From positions 496,001-560,000 of the forward strand of contig NZ_LBMH01000003.1 in the NCBI RefSeq assembly GCF_001005305.1: a stretch of 64,000 nucleotides of DNA, given 5' to 3'. Under the pieces are notes generated by a model. The model was given only the letters and a program-made list of their open reading frames with translations. It was not told the origin of the DNA and did no database searches. Positions 43,500 to 52,104 of the stretch are shown here, in pieces (the first letter of the stretch is position 1; each line of letters opens with the position of its first letter). The DNA is from Kordia zhangzhouensis. Its GTDB lineage: Bacteria > Bacteroidota > Bacteroidia > Flavobacteriales > Flavobacteriaceae. The translations under genes were made by a program, and so were the position numbers.

Positions 43500-46271
43500 C
43501 TAATACATATTATTTTTAGTTTTATCAAAAACGTACGCAATCACTTCTTTATGACGTCGCTCAGAACGCACTTTACTACCTGCCGCTGGCGCTCCGTAGA
43601 ATCGTCTAGAAGCAACTCTGAAGTTTTTCACTTCGTCCATATGCATTAGTAAATGTCCGTAAGCACCCATGTTTCGAGGCTCTTCTTGTGCCCAAACTAC
43701 ATCAGTTGCATTGCTATATTTTGCTAATACTTCTCTGATTTTTGTTTTTGGCAATGGGAATAATTGTTCCAATCGTACCAATGCTACATCATCTTCTCTT
43801 CCTTGCTTTTCACGTTCTTCTAATAGGTCATAATAGAATTTTCCTGTACAGAATACCAACGTTTTTACTTTGCTCGGTTGCGCTTCTGCATCATCTATCA
43901 ATGTTTGGAACGTTCCATTAGTAAATTCCTCTACTGTAGAAACTGCTTTTGGATGGCGCAATAAACTTTTTGGTGTAAAAACAATTAACGGCTTTCTAAA
44001 ATTTGCTTTCATTTGACGACGTAACAAGTGATAAAAGTTTGCCGGCGTCGTACAGTCTGCAACAAACATATTGTCTTTTGCACATAATTGTAAGTAACGC
44101 TCCATACGTGCTGAAGAGTGTTCTGCTCCTTGCCCTTCATACCCATGCGGCAACAACATTACAATGCCACTTTGTGTTTTCCATTTATCTTCAGCAGAAG
44201 AGATATATTGATCAATCATGATTTGTGCTCCGTTGCTGAAATCACCAAATTGTGCTTCCCAAATTGTCAATGTATTTGGACTTGCCATTGCATAACCATA
44301 ATCAAATCCAAGCACACCATATTCTGAAAGCAATGAATTGTAGATGTAAAAATTTCCTTGGTCTTTTGCTACATAATCCAATAGTTTGATTTCTTCTTCA
44401 GAATCTTCTACTTTGACTACTGCATGACGATGCGAAAATGTTCCTCTTTCAACATCTTGACCTGTAATACGAACATCAAAACCTTCTTGAAGCAATGAGC
44501 CATATGCTAACATTTCTCCCATTCCCCAATCAATCTGATTATCTACAAAAAACATTTTATGACGATCAGATACAATTCGCGTTATTTTTCGCAAGAATTT
44601 TTTATCCTCAGGTAGTTTAGAAACTGCTTTTGCAATTTCTTCTAGTTTATTTTTTGAATAGCTCGTATCAACCTTTTCTTCCATTACTTTTTCATCAACA
44701 CGCTGCAAACCTAGATCTTTCCAAGCATCTTGCATGAATGGTGTGATTACGGTTTTTTCTTCTTTACGAGAATCTTCAAGTTTTATTTCTAAAGAATCTT
44801 TGTATTGTTTTTCTAAGTTTAAAACATAGTCAGTATCAATCACACCTTGCTCAATTAATTTTTGAGCATAGATATCTCTTGGATTGCTATGTTTTGAAAT
44901 TGCCTTGTATAGTTTCGGCTGAGTAAAACGTGGCTCATCTCCTTCGTTATGACCATATTTACGATATCCCAATAGGTCAATAAAGACATCTCGCTGAAAA
45001 GTCATTCGGTAATCTAACGCAAATAAAGCAGCATGTACTACGGCTTCAGCGTCGTCAGCATTGACGTGTAATACTGGAGAAAGTGTTACTTTTCCAACAT
45101 CTGTACAGTATGTTGATGAACGTGCATCTAGATAATTTGTAGTAAATCCAACTTGGTTATTGATAACAATATGTATAGTTCCTCCTGTTTTGTAACCATC
45201 TAATTGTGACATTTGCACAATTTCGTATACCAATCCTTGTCCTGCAATTGCTGCGTCTCCATGAATTACAATAGGTAGTACTTCAGAGAAGTTATCAGCG
45301 TGATTTCGATCTTGTTTGGCACGTGCAATACCTTCTACCACTGCTCCAACCGTTTCTAAGTGTGATGGATTTGGCGCAATGTTCATACTAATTTTTTTAC
45401 CTGAATCTGTTTCTCGTTCAGATGTAAGTCCTAAGTGATATTTAACATCTCCATCGAAGATCGCTTCTTCATAGTCTTTTCCATCAAATTCACTAAAGAT
45501 ATTTTTAGCAGATTTTCCAAAAATGTTTGTCAGTACATTTAAACGACCTCTGTGAGCCATTCCTAAGATAAATTCTTTTACTCCTTTATTGGCTGCTTCT
45601 TCTACTACAGCATCTAGGGCAGGAATAAGAGATTCACCTCCTTCAAGGGAAAATCGTTTTTGTCCGACATATTTGGTATGCAAAAAGTTTTCAAATGAAA
45701 CTGCCTCATTTAACTTTTTAAGAATATGCTTTTTTTGATCTGAAGTAAACTTTGGGTGATTATCATTTATGTTCAGCTTTTGCTGAATCCACTTAATTTG
45801 TTCAGGCTTTCGTATGTACATATATTCCACACCTATTGATTCGCAATAAATGCGTTCTAAGTGTGCAACGATTTCTCGAAGAGTTGTTTTTCCGATTCCT
45901 AGAATTTCACCAGCTTCAAAAGTTTTGTCAAGATCACTTTCGCTTAGTTCAAAATTTTCCAACGCTAAGGTTGGCTCATATTTTCTACGTTCGCGTACAG
46001 GGTTTGTTCTTGTAAATAAGTGTCCACGCGTGCGATAGCCATCAATTAGCTTAACAACTTGAAATTCTTTTTGAACATTTTCAGGAATTACAACGTTAGA
46101 AATTACTTCTGCTTCTGAAGTTTCTTCGCCGTAGCTAGTTGTTCCGAAATCGTATCCTTGAAAAAAAGCGCGCCAACTTGGCTCAACGCTATCTGGATTT
46201 TGTAAATATTGATCGTATAATTCAGCAAAATATGCTGTATGTGCTGCATTTAAAAAGGAAAATCTATCCAT
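43500..46271 (-). CDS. odhA: 2-oxoglutarate dehydrogenase E1 component
   Basis: The thiamine-diphosphate-dependent E1 of the 2-oxoglutarate dehydrogenase complex, 923 residues. The N-terminal E2-binding start is FSFLNAAHTAYFAELYDQYLQNPDSVEPSW. The ThDP domain includes LGMAHRGRLNVLTNIFGK, HGDAAIAGQGLVYE and the metal-binding HIVINNQVGFTT; the pyrimidine domain has LPHGYEGQGAEHSSAR. The ATG at 46271 gives the usual start MDRFSFL; the frame runs open to 46319, but those residues are not homologous. It is followed by odhB. Decarboxylates 2-oxoglutarate and succinylates E2. Confidence 0.97.
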   Translation of the reverse strand: MDRFSFLNAAHTAYFAELYDQYLQNPDSVEPSWRAFFQGYDFGTTSYGEETSEAEVISNVVIPENVQKEFQVVKLIDGYRTRGHLFTRTNPVRERRKYEPTLALENFELSESDLDKTFEAGEILGIGKTTLREIVAHLERIYCESIGVEYMYIRKPEQIKWIQQKLNINDNHPKFTSDQKKHILKKLNEAVSFENFLHTKYVGQKRFSLEGGESLIPALDAVVEEAANKGVKEFILGMAHRGRLNVLTNIFGKSAKNIFSEFDGKDYEEAIFDGDVKYHLGLTSERETDSGKKISMNIAPNPSHLETVGAVVEGIARAKQDRNHADNFSEVLPIVIHGDAAIAGQGLVYEIVQMSQLDGYKTGGTIHIVINNQVGFTTNYLDARSSTYCTDVGKVTLSPVLHVNADDAEAVVHAALFALDYRMTFQRDVFIDLLGYRKYGHNEGDEPRFTQPKLYKAISKHSNPRDIYAQKLIEQGVIDTDYVLNLEKQYKDSLEIKLEDSRKEEKTVITPFMQDAWKDLGLQRVDEKVMEEKVDTSYSKNKLEEIAKAVSKLPEDKKFLRKITRIVSDRHKMFFVDNQIDWGMGEMLAYGSLLQEGFDVRITGQDVERGTFSHRHAVVKVEDSEEEIKLLDYVAKDQGNFYIYNSLLSEYGVLGFDYGYAMASPNTLTIWEAQFGDFSNGAQIMIDQYISSAEDKWKTQSGIVMLLPHGYEGQGAEHSSARMERYLQLCAKDNMFVADCTTPANFYHLLRRQMKANFRKPLIVFTPKSLLRHPKAVSTVEEFTNGTFQTLIDDAEAQPSKVKTLVFCTGKFYYDLLEEREKQGREDDVALVRLEQLFPLPKTKIREVLAKYSNATDVVWAQEEPRNMGAYGHLLMHMDEVKNFRVASRRFYGAPAAGSKVRSERRHKEVIAYVFDKTKNNMY

Positions 46272-46387
46272 GTTTTTTTCTTCCTGTCTTGTTTTGACAA
46301 AATTTCCCCAAAAATACAACTTTTGAGAAAAACACGTCGCATGTTTTGTATATATTTATAGTATTAATTATTAGGCTTTTTTTAGAA

Positions 46388-46921
46388 ATGAAAGATTCTG
46401 TTTTTTCTCGGTCAAAATTTACGATTTTGTTATTTTTTTTGTGTGCAACTGCATTTTCTCAAAATATGAATCAAAATTCAACACAAAGTGATTTTTGGAA
46501 AAATATTCGTTTTGGTGGCGGATTGGGTTTGAGTTTTGGAAATGGAATTTTTAGCGCAACCGTTGCCCCAAGTGCTATTTATGATTTCAACTCTCGTTTT
46601 TCTGCTGGAATTGCATTGAATTACACATATTTTAATGACAATGATTTTTTTAAATCTACAATTGTAGGCGGCAGTTTTCTCTCTTTATACAATGTCCTTC
46701 CTGAGATTCAATTGTCCAGTGAGTTTGAGTATTTGAATGTAAATCGTGATTTTGAAAGCGACCTTCTTGAAGATGACAACTATTGGCAACCTGCTATCTT
46801 TTTTGGAATTGGTTACACCACCAATCATATTACAATTGGAGTACGCTATAACGTGTTGCATGACGACGACAAAAGCATTTATGCTGATGCGTTAGTTCCG
46901 TTTGTTAGAGTTTATTTTTAA
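46388..46921 (+). CDS. small outer-membrane beta-barrel protein (often mislabelled alpha-ketoglutarate decarboxylase)
   Basis: A 177-residue protein with a signal peptide ending TAFSQ (about residue 22) and a mature part of short glycine/aromatic strands (FGGGLGLSFGNGIFSA, IGVRYNVLHDD, VPFVRVYF), typical of a small barrel. Family members next to odhA in Flavobacteriaceae have, to my recollection, been annotated alpha-ketoglutarate decarboxylase because of position; the sequence has no ThDP site. The ATG at 46388 gives a proper signal, unlike the longer frame from 46346. Divergent from odhA; its last 17 bases overlap the next convergent gene. Confidence 0.78.
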   Translation: MKDSVFSRSKFTILLFFLCATAFSQNMNQNSTQSDFWKNIRFGGGLGLSFGNGIFSATVAPSAIYDFNSRFSAGIALNYTYFNDNDFFKSTIVGGSFLSLYNVLPEIQLSSEFEYLNVNRDFESDLLEDDNYWQPAIFFGIGYTTNHITIGVRYNVLHDDDKSIYADALVPFVRVYF

Positions 46922-47255
46922 ACCATACTTTTTGCCATTCACGTTTTAGAATCAAAAATGCAACCTGTCCAGATAACACAATTGTGTCAGCACCATCAAG
47001 CGCCTTAATTTTAGTTTCTGAAACATCAATGATATAAAGCAAGCTAAGGTATTCTGTAAATCGCTCTTGGATTAATTTATAGATAATTTCATGCAATTGA
47101 GCCTTTAGCTCTTTTGGTGTTATATGAACATTGAATGTTTCTTCAATGTTTGCCAACCGGAAGTCCTTATTGAGCTGCGCAATTAACTTTTCATATAATG
47201 CTTCTTTAGCAGCATCTACTAATAATTCATCAATATGATTGTACTTTTTTAACAT
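46905..47255 (-). CDS. conserved hypothetical protein, 116 residues
   Basis: A soluble, mostly helical 116-residue protein (MLKKYNHIDELLVDAAKEALYEKL at start positions 1-24, a leucine/isoleucine-rich middle) ending with strands VLSGQVAFLILKREWQKVWF. No signal, membrane segment or catalytic motif. It converges on the small barrel gene with a 17-base overlap of coding ends, which would make sense-antisense 3' ends. I do not recognise a function. Coding potential is good: full start and stop, normal codon use and little low complexity. Confidence 0.7.
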   Translation of the reverse strand: MLKKYNHIDELLVDAAKEALYEKLIAQLNKDFRLANIEETFNVHITPKELKAQLHEIIYKLIQERFTEYLSLLYIIDVSETKIKALDGADTIVLSGQVAFLILKREWQKVWFKNKL

Positions 47256-47414
47256 CTAACGAAAGTACGTAAATCTTTGCCGTAAATGTAATTTATATGA
47301 TTAAGATTGTAAGTTTAGTATCAGCCTCTTTGCCTTTCTATTCATTACGATTCTGATTTTTAGTGTTTATAAGTAAAATTTAAGTAATATCTTGTAGTGT
47401 TTAAAAAAACCAAC

Positions 47415-48734
47415 ATGCTCAACCTACAGTATTTATTTAAAAAAGTTCGTGATAGTTTTTGGTTTGTCCCTACCGTAATTATTATTCTAAGCATTCTTGC
47501 AGCTATTATTTTATTATACGTTGACAAGACATTTCCCTTTACGCCCGAAGGTGTATTGAAAATTATTTTTTCCGAGAGTTCTGATTCTGGCAGAAATGTA
47601 TTGACCGTAATTGCTGGGTCGATGGTTGGCATTGCTGGAACCGTTTTTTCGATTACCATTGTTGTATTGCAATTAGCTTCGTCTCAATTTGGCCCGCGAT
47701 TGTTGCAAAATTTTATGTATAAACGACTTAACCAAGTCGTTCTAGGGCAGTATGTTGGTGTATTTCTATACTCAATTATTGTAATCAATGCTATTAGAGA
47801 TAATGATAACTATGCTTTTATCCCTAATCTTTCTATCCTTTTTGCCATTTTCTTAGCCATTTTTAATGTGTTTTTATTGGTGATTTTTATTCATAGCATC
47901 AGTATGAGTATTCAACCTAGTAAAATAATCAATGAATTGCGTGAGCGAATTAAAAATGACATTCAAACCATGTATCCTGAACAAATAGAGAAAGATGTCA
48001 TATTTAAGCCCAAGGAAGAGATACATCAATCATTAACTAAGATTAGAGATTTTAAATCTGAATCTAGCGGCTATATTCAATACTTTGACCTAGATTATTT
48101 GGTTAGCATCGCAAGGGAACGAGAAATTATCATCAAAATATTACACAAACCCGGATGTTATGTTGTTAAAGAACAACCTATCTTTGAGCTTTTCAAAAAC
48201 AATTCTTCTATTGAGTTTTCTGAAAAAGAAGAACTTTCTCTTCTTAAAAGTTATAAACTAGCCACTCAAAAAAGTTTTTTTCAAGATATAGAATTTGGCA
48301 TTCATCAAATTGTTGAAATTGCTTCAAAAGCGTTATCTCCAGGCGTGAATAATCCTTATACTGCAGTAATATGTATTGACAACTTAACCTCCGTATTATG
48401 TAAATTAGTTTTGGTCAAAATTCCAGATGCAACTATCAAAGACGAAAATGATATCATGCGTATACTCGTGACAAAAGATTCTTTTGAAGGATATTTAGAA
48501 GCTGCTTTCAATTTAATTCGTCAATACGGTAAGACAAGCCCATTCATTATTATCAAACTCATGGAGACTCTCTCTGTTATTTTAGAAGCTGACAATTCAA
48601 ATTCTCACACTAATGCATTAAAAGAATATGCCGAGATTATCATGGAAACTGGTAAAAAATCATTTACATTGCAAACCGATATTGACGATTTACAACGACA
48701 GTATTTACTTTTTAAAGCAACTGTAAATACCTAA
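47415..48734 (+). CDS. DUF2254 membrane protein
   Basis: A 439-residue protein. Four hydrophobic segments occupy the first 165 residues, including the family signature MVGIAGTVFSITIVVLQLAS followed by SQFGPRLLQNFM. The remaining part is a soluble domain with ASKALSPGVNNPYTAVICID, also conserved in DUF2254. The role is unknown; a channel or transporter has been suggested by topology only. The start is the ATG at 47415 or a GTG six codons earlier. Monocistronic, facing a lipoprotein gene. Confidence 0.88.
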   Translation: MLNLQYLFKKVRDSFWFVPTVIIILSILAAIILLYVDKTFPFTPEGVLKIIFSESSDSGRNVLTVIAGSMVGIAGTVFSITIVVLQLASSQFGPRLLQNFMYKRLNQVVLGQYVGVFLYSIIVINAIRDNDNYAFIPNLSILFAIFLAIFNVFLLVIFIHSISMSIQPSKIINELRERIKNDIQTMYPEQIEKDVIFKPKEEIHQSLTKIRDFKSESSGYIQYFDLDYLVSIAREREIIIKILHKPGCYVVKEQPIFELFKNNSSIEFSEKEELSLLKSYKLATQKSFFQDIEFGIHQIVEIASKALSPGVNNPYTAVICIDNLTSVLCKLVLVKIPDATIKDENDIMRILVTKDSFEGYLEAAFNLIRQYGKTSPFIIIKLMETLSVILEADNSNSHTNALKEYAEIIMETGKKSFTLQTDIDDLQRQYLLFKATVNT

Positions 48735-48773
48735 GTATTGAGATTTGTAAAGGTAACAAATGTAAAATGACTA

Positions 48774-49319
48774 CTATTCCTTTAGTAATACTGCCGTAAA
48801 TTCTACATCACGAAAGTCATAAGCATCCGTAGAATCTGAAGTGATAAAAGCACCGACATATACAAAAGTGAGTATATCATCATTTATTTCAAAATTCATC
48901 TCAAATGTTTCTGGATTTGCCTCGGTACTAATTACCTCCAATGTAGCAGCAATATCATTTCCTGAAACCACAAAAGTTCCTTCAAAGTCGTAAATATCAG
49001 AACAATGCACATATGTAACATAGTCCCACGAACTTGAACCTGTCCAATACTGTTCTCTTCTAGCTCTAACTGACTGATTTGTCAAGTTTATTGAAATCGT
49101 ACCGTCTCCAAACAACTTCATTCCAAAATCATCACAAACAATTATATCTATCAAATCAGAAGTTATAAAACTTCCATCATAGTTCGTATCAATTGGAACA
49201 TTAGGAATCAAACTTGTTAGCTTATACGTCCCTGCCACTATTTCGGCTTGCGAAGGACCGTCATCACTACTACAGGAAATACATAAAACAATACAAAGTA
49301 ATGAGATTATTTTTTTCAT
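48774..49319 (-). CDS. lipocalin-like lipoprotein, unknown function
   Basis: A 181-residue lipoprotein. The signal MKKIISLLCIVLCISCSS has its lipobox cysteine at about residue 16. GTYKLTSLIPNVP opens the mature part and resembles the GxWxL start of lipocalin-like domains common in Flavobacteriaceae (Lipocalin_4/5). Strands follow with an acidic bias. Two cysteines (near CDDFG and HCSDIYDF) could pair. The ATG at 49319 is preferred over one four codons earlier because it opens the signal peptide. No operon partner. Confidence 0.72.
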   Translation of the reverse strand: MKKIISLLCIVLCISCSSDDGPSQAEIVAGTYKLTSLIPNVPIDTNYDGSFITSDLIDIIVCDDFGMKLFGDGTISINLTNQSVRARREQYWTGSSSWDYVTYVHCSDIYDFEGTFVVSGNDIAATLEVISTEANPETFEMNFEINDDILTFVYVGAFITSDSTDAYDFRDVEFTAVLLKE

Positions 49320-49622
49320 AAGAATTTTCAATTTTCACCATAAAAATGCTAAGATTAAACATTTATGATTATGGGTTTTAAGCAGATAAATTAGTTTTTG
49401 AATCTAAAGTTAGTAAAATATTGGCAGTCCAAAATGTACCGAAATACTTTTATTAATTGAAAACACTCTAAAACTTAATCATTTGTAAATTTATCACTAC
49501 CAAATAATTAAGCCATCTTCACCCAAGCGTTATCTTATTGTAACCATACAGAAAGTAGTATTTTTCCGTAAATACAACCTTCATGCTTTAGATAAGTTTG
49601 AGAAACCAAAAACGTATTTAAC
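49320..49622. other. divergent intergenic region, lipoprotein to M57 protease
   Basis: About 300 AT-rich bases that should hold the promoters of both divergent genes. No consensus TTTG/TAnnTTTG pair, small gene, hairpin or repeat stood out. Confidence 0.4.
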
Positions 49623-50678
49623 ATGAAAAAAATCAAGTATTTATTAGGAGTTATTGCATTTCTTACCATCTACAGTTGTAGTACCGATTCCGTTCAAATC
49701 AACGATGAAAATGTACTCATAGAAGACCAAACAGAGCTGGTTTTTAAAGAAATTAAAGACTTAGGGTTTTCAGAAAAAGACATTGTTGATATGGGATCAT
49801 ATTTTCTTGTCGGAAATGACATCACATTTTCAAAAACAGGAAGACCTCAACTAGCCAACGATGATATGACTCCAAAACAACGGAGAACTACTTATTTAGT
49901 AAGTGATAAAACTATAGGAGTTCGCATTGACCCTTCTTTACCTTCTAATTGGAAAACTGCTACTAGAAATGCTATGGCACATTGGAATGCAAATTCAGGA
50001 AGTTCCATTTTTTTATATGAAACCGATTATTACTGGCCATATCAAGGAGGTTTTTTATTTAACCCTGAAATTGAAGTAATGAATGACAATGCAGCTCCAT
50101 TACCTAACAACACTATTGCCGCAGCAGAATTCCCAACTTCTAACGGAATGCCTGGTTACAGAATTCGCATTAATTTAAGCTTTAGTGGTTGTAGCGTAAG
50201 TAATAATTTACGCTTTTATAATATGATTCATGAATTTGGTCATTGTTTAACATTTGCTCATACAAATTCTTCATTTGGAAGTCATATTTCAGGAACCCCT
50301 ACTAGCGACTCCAATTCAGTAATGAATGGAGGAACTGCATGTACATTAAGTAGCGGTCTATCAACAGGTGACAGAACCGCTGTTAACACATTATACCCTT
50401 TACAAATTAACGCTCCGACAAATGTACAAGCATATCATGATGGAGACGAAGAGCTCACAATGACTTGGAATGCTGTACCCGGCGCCACTAGTTATAAGAT
50501 TTACAATAATATTAAAGAAACTGGAAAAACAGGTTGGTATCATTACAGAACTAGCTCCTCAACTAGTTACAGCAGAGAACTTAAACTTAGTTACCGTAAT
50601 GGTTACCGAATGATGGTTACTGCAGTTGATGCTAACGGAAACGAAAGTAAAATGGTAGAAGCCAATTACAATTGGTAA
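49623..50678 (+). CDS. M57-type (HEIGH-like) zinc protease lipoprotein with C-terminal FN3 domain
   Basis: A 351-residue secreted protease. The lipoprotein signal MKKIKYLLGVIAFLTIYSC places the mature N-terminus on a lipid-anchored cysteine at residue 19. The zinc motif is HEFGHCLTFAH with H203, E204, H207 and H213, in the M57 dual-action HEIGH peptidase/metzincin-like group. IGVRIDPSLPSNWKTATRNAMAHWN in the prodomain-proximal part is also typical. A fibronectin type III domain (about 262-351; APTNVQAYHDGDEELTMTWNAV) ends the protein. It probably degrades proteins outside the cell. A lanthipeptide-type precursor gene lies 336 bases beyond on the other strand. Confidence 0.87.
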   Translation: MKKIKYLLGVIAFLTIYSCSTDSVQINDENVLIEDQTELVFKEIKDLGFSEKDIVDMGSYFLVGNDITFSKTGRPQLANDDMTPKQRRTTYLVSDKTIGVRIDPSLPSNWKTATRNAMAHWNANSGSSIFLYETDYYWPYQGGFLFNPEIEVMNDNAAPLPNNTIAAAEFPTSNGMPGYRIRINLSFSGCSVSNNLRFYNMIHEFGHCLTFAHTNSSFGSHISGTPTSDSNSVMNGGTACTLSSGLSTGDRTAVNTLYPLQINAPTNVQAYHDGDEELTMTWNAVPGATSYKIYNNIKETGKTGWYHYRTSSSTSYSRELKLSYRNGYRMMVTAVDANGNESKMVEANYNW

Positions 50679-50706
50679 AATTCAACACCAAATTTTACAC
50701 ACAACA

Positions 50707-50738
50707 AAAAACCAGCGAAGTTAACTTTGCTGGTTTGA
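50707..50738 (+). terminator. terminator of the M57 protease gene
   Basis: AAACCAGC (50709-50716) pairs with GCTGGTTT (50729-50736), extended inward by GAAG/CTTT around a TTAA loop. The T-tract is short. Confidence 0.65.
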
Positions 50739-50942
50739 TTGAATTTATCTAAAACCCCGTAAACCTATTTTAAGACAGATTACTCCTAAGAATATTAAAC
50801 TGGAGTTTAAAATTTTTAATCTGAATATGTGAAAAAAAACAGATGATATGTGGTATAAGTGATTACCGAAAATAGGTTATACCTGAATTGATACATTACT
50901 AGTTGCAAATAACAATAGTCACATATTAAATATAAAAGCGAT

Positions 50943-50969
50943 AAAAAAAAGCGAACCGAAGTTCGCTTT
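50943..50969 (-). terminator. terminator of peptide precursor gene (2)
   Basis: On the minus strand AAAGCGAAC-TTCG-GTTCGCTTTTTTTT: a nine-pair stem closed by a stable UUCG tetraloop and followed by a long T-run, 46 bases after the stop of the peptide gene. This supports that gene being expressed. Confidence 0.88.
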
Positions 50970-51014
50970 AATCAGAATCTATATCTTCAGCTTTGAGAAG
51001 ATTAAAAAACTTTT

Positions 51015-51224
51015 TTAATTACAATTAATAACATTTGATTGACAAAGTCTAAGACCACTATTGTCAGGACATGTACCTGGATTTTTAGTATCAGGCTGAG
51101 GCTCAGGCACACAAAGCATATTACCACTATCCATTTTTCCACCAATCAATTTTGATTCAGAATTATTTAATTTAGAAATAGATTTTTTGTTAAGATTCAA
51201 AGATTTCAAATTTCTTTTTTTCAC
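51015..51224 (-). CDS. lanthipeptide-type/GG-leader peptide precursor (2)
   Basis: A 69-residue precursor starting at GTG 51224. The leader reads LKSLNLNKKSISKLN (residues 6-20), then a spacer and the GG site at 28-29, a textbook Bacteroidota class I lanthipeptide-type leader (LxLNKKxISKLN...GG). The 40-residue core has four cysteines (MLC, GTC, RLC, INC), several Ser/Thr, and is Pro/Asn-rich. The frame is open to 51290, but those 22 residues are hydrophobic and not leader-like. A strong UUCG terminator follows. No LanB/LanC or exporter gene is nearby. Confidence 0.72.
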   Translation of the reverse strand: MKKRNLKSLNLNKKSISKLNNSESKLIGGKMDSGNMLCVPEPQPDTKNPGTCPDNSGLRLCQSNVINCN

Positions 51225-51813
51225 GATATAAATGATTTTAAAATTAATAATATACCAAATGAACGCAAAAAAAAATAGAATAGCATTCACAGAAGCGTTA
51301 AAAAAACTCTAATTTTTATAGAGTAAAATCTTTACATTTTCTATGATTTAATTTCATAAAAATTTCTTTCCTCCCCAAAGCTTTCTGAATCAACCTTTTC
51401 AACGAAGGATTTACAGAAAATTATTTTTTTCATTCAAGAACATGCTATATTATTTATCGCTTTCTAAAACTAAACTGTTCTAAATTACATTCTAAAAAGA
51501 CCTCCTTATTATATAAAAATCTATAACATCTTAAGCTTCTCGTATCACTTTATGCGTTTGTTATCCATGTATCACACTTTTTATACATGTGGCTCTTAAT
51601 CTAGAATAAAGCTTAACTCTTATCTTTTTTTGATTTTGCTTCTATATACCTATTTAATTACATGCTTTTGAATTTAATCCAAACTACATAAAAAACCATA
51701 CCCTCAAACAAATCTCTAGCATTATAAGACGAGAACACCCAATAAGATTATTTACAATTATTCTGATCAAATCTACCGTGGCAACTATAAATCTAAACCT
51801 TTAAGAAAAGACA
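51225..51813. other. 589-base gene-poor AT-rich stretch
   Basis: No frame of convincing length, no tRNA and no repeat family was found here. It should include the promoter of the minus-strand peptide gene near 51230-51300. Base composition is even more AT-rich than the surroundings, which may mark decayed sequence or a former insertion. I see nothing else in it. Confidence 0.4.
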
Positions 51814-51843
51814 TAAAAAAATCCCAACATTTCTGCTGGGATT
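51814..51843 (-). terminator. terminator downstream of tRNA-Leu
   Basis: On the minus strand AATCCCA ... TGGGATT is followed by seven Ts, 24 bases after the 3' end of the tRNA gene. Confidence 0.75.
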
Positions 51844-51866
51844 CTATTTGAAAAAAAATTGCTTCG

Positions 51867-51948
51867 TACTCGAGGTGGGAATCGAACCCACACTCCCGAA
51901 AGAACTGGATTTTGAATCCAGCGCGTCTACCAATTCCGCCACTCGAGC
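51867..51948 (-). tRNA. tRNA-Leu (anticodon CAA)
   Basis: An 82-base type II tRNA on the minus strand. It begins GCTCGAGTGGCGGAATTGG, has the anticodon arm CTGGA-TTCAAAA-TCCAG (anticodon CAA), a variable arm around TTCTTTCGGGAG and a T arm GTGGGTTCGATTCCCAC. The discriminator is A as required for leucine. The first acceptor pair would be G-U. CCA is not encoded. It reads UUG codons. Confidence 0.95.
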
Positions 51949-52043
51949 TTCTTTTATTTTGTAAAAGGAGTGCAAATTTAGAAAATATTTTTAATTATCA
52001 CTTAAAAAAAGAAATAAATGCTTTTAGAGTTGCAATAAATTTC

Positions 52044-52051
52044 TAAATTTG
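52044..52051 (+). promoter_or_regulatory. -7 box of the prs-rplY promoter
   Basis: TAAATTTG matches TAnnTTTG, 53 bases before the prs start. The -33 region is T-rich (GCTTTT) but not a clean TTTG. Confidence 0.55.
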
Positions 52052-52104
52052 CACCTCATTTGACACAACACAACAATTAACTAACTACTAAACAGAATTT
52101 TAAA

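Larger units (their letters stand above)
50679..51014. other. 336-base gap with two terminators
   Basis: Between the M57 protease gene and the minus-strand peptide gene. It contains one terminator for each (50707-50738 and 50943-50969) and about 200 AT-rich bases between them without recognisable content. Confidence 0.5.

Noticed and set aside
46388-46921. Alpha-ketoglutarate decarboxylase activity
   Set aside because: The protein is a 177-residue secreted barrel-like protein with no cofactor-binding motif.
49623-51224. M57 protease as the leader peptidase of the nearby lanthipeptide-type precursor
   Set aside because: The protease is a lipid-anchored extracellular enzyme with an FN3 domain on the opposite strand and has its own terminator; proximity alone is weak evidence.
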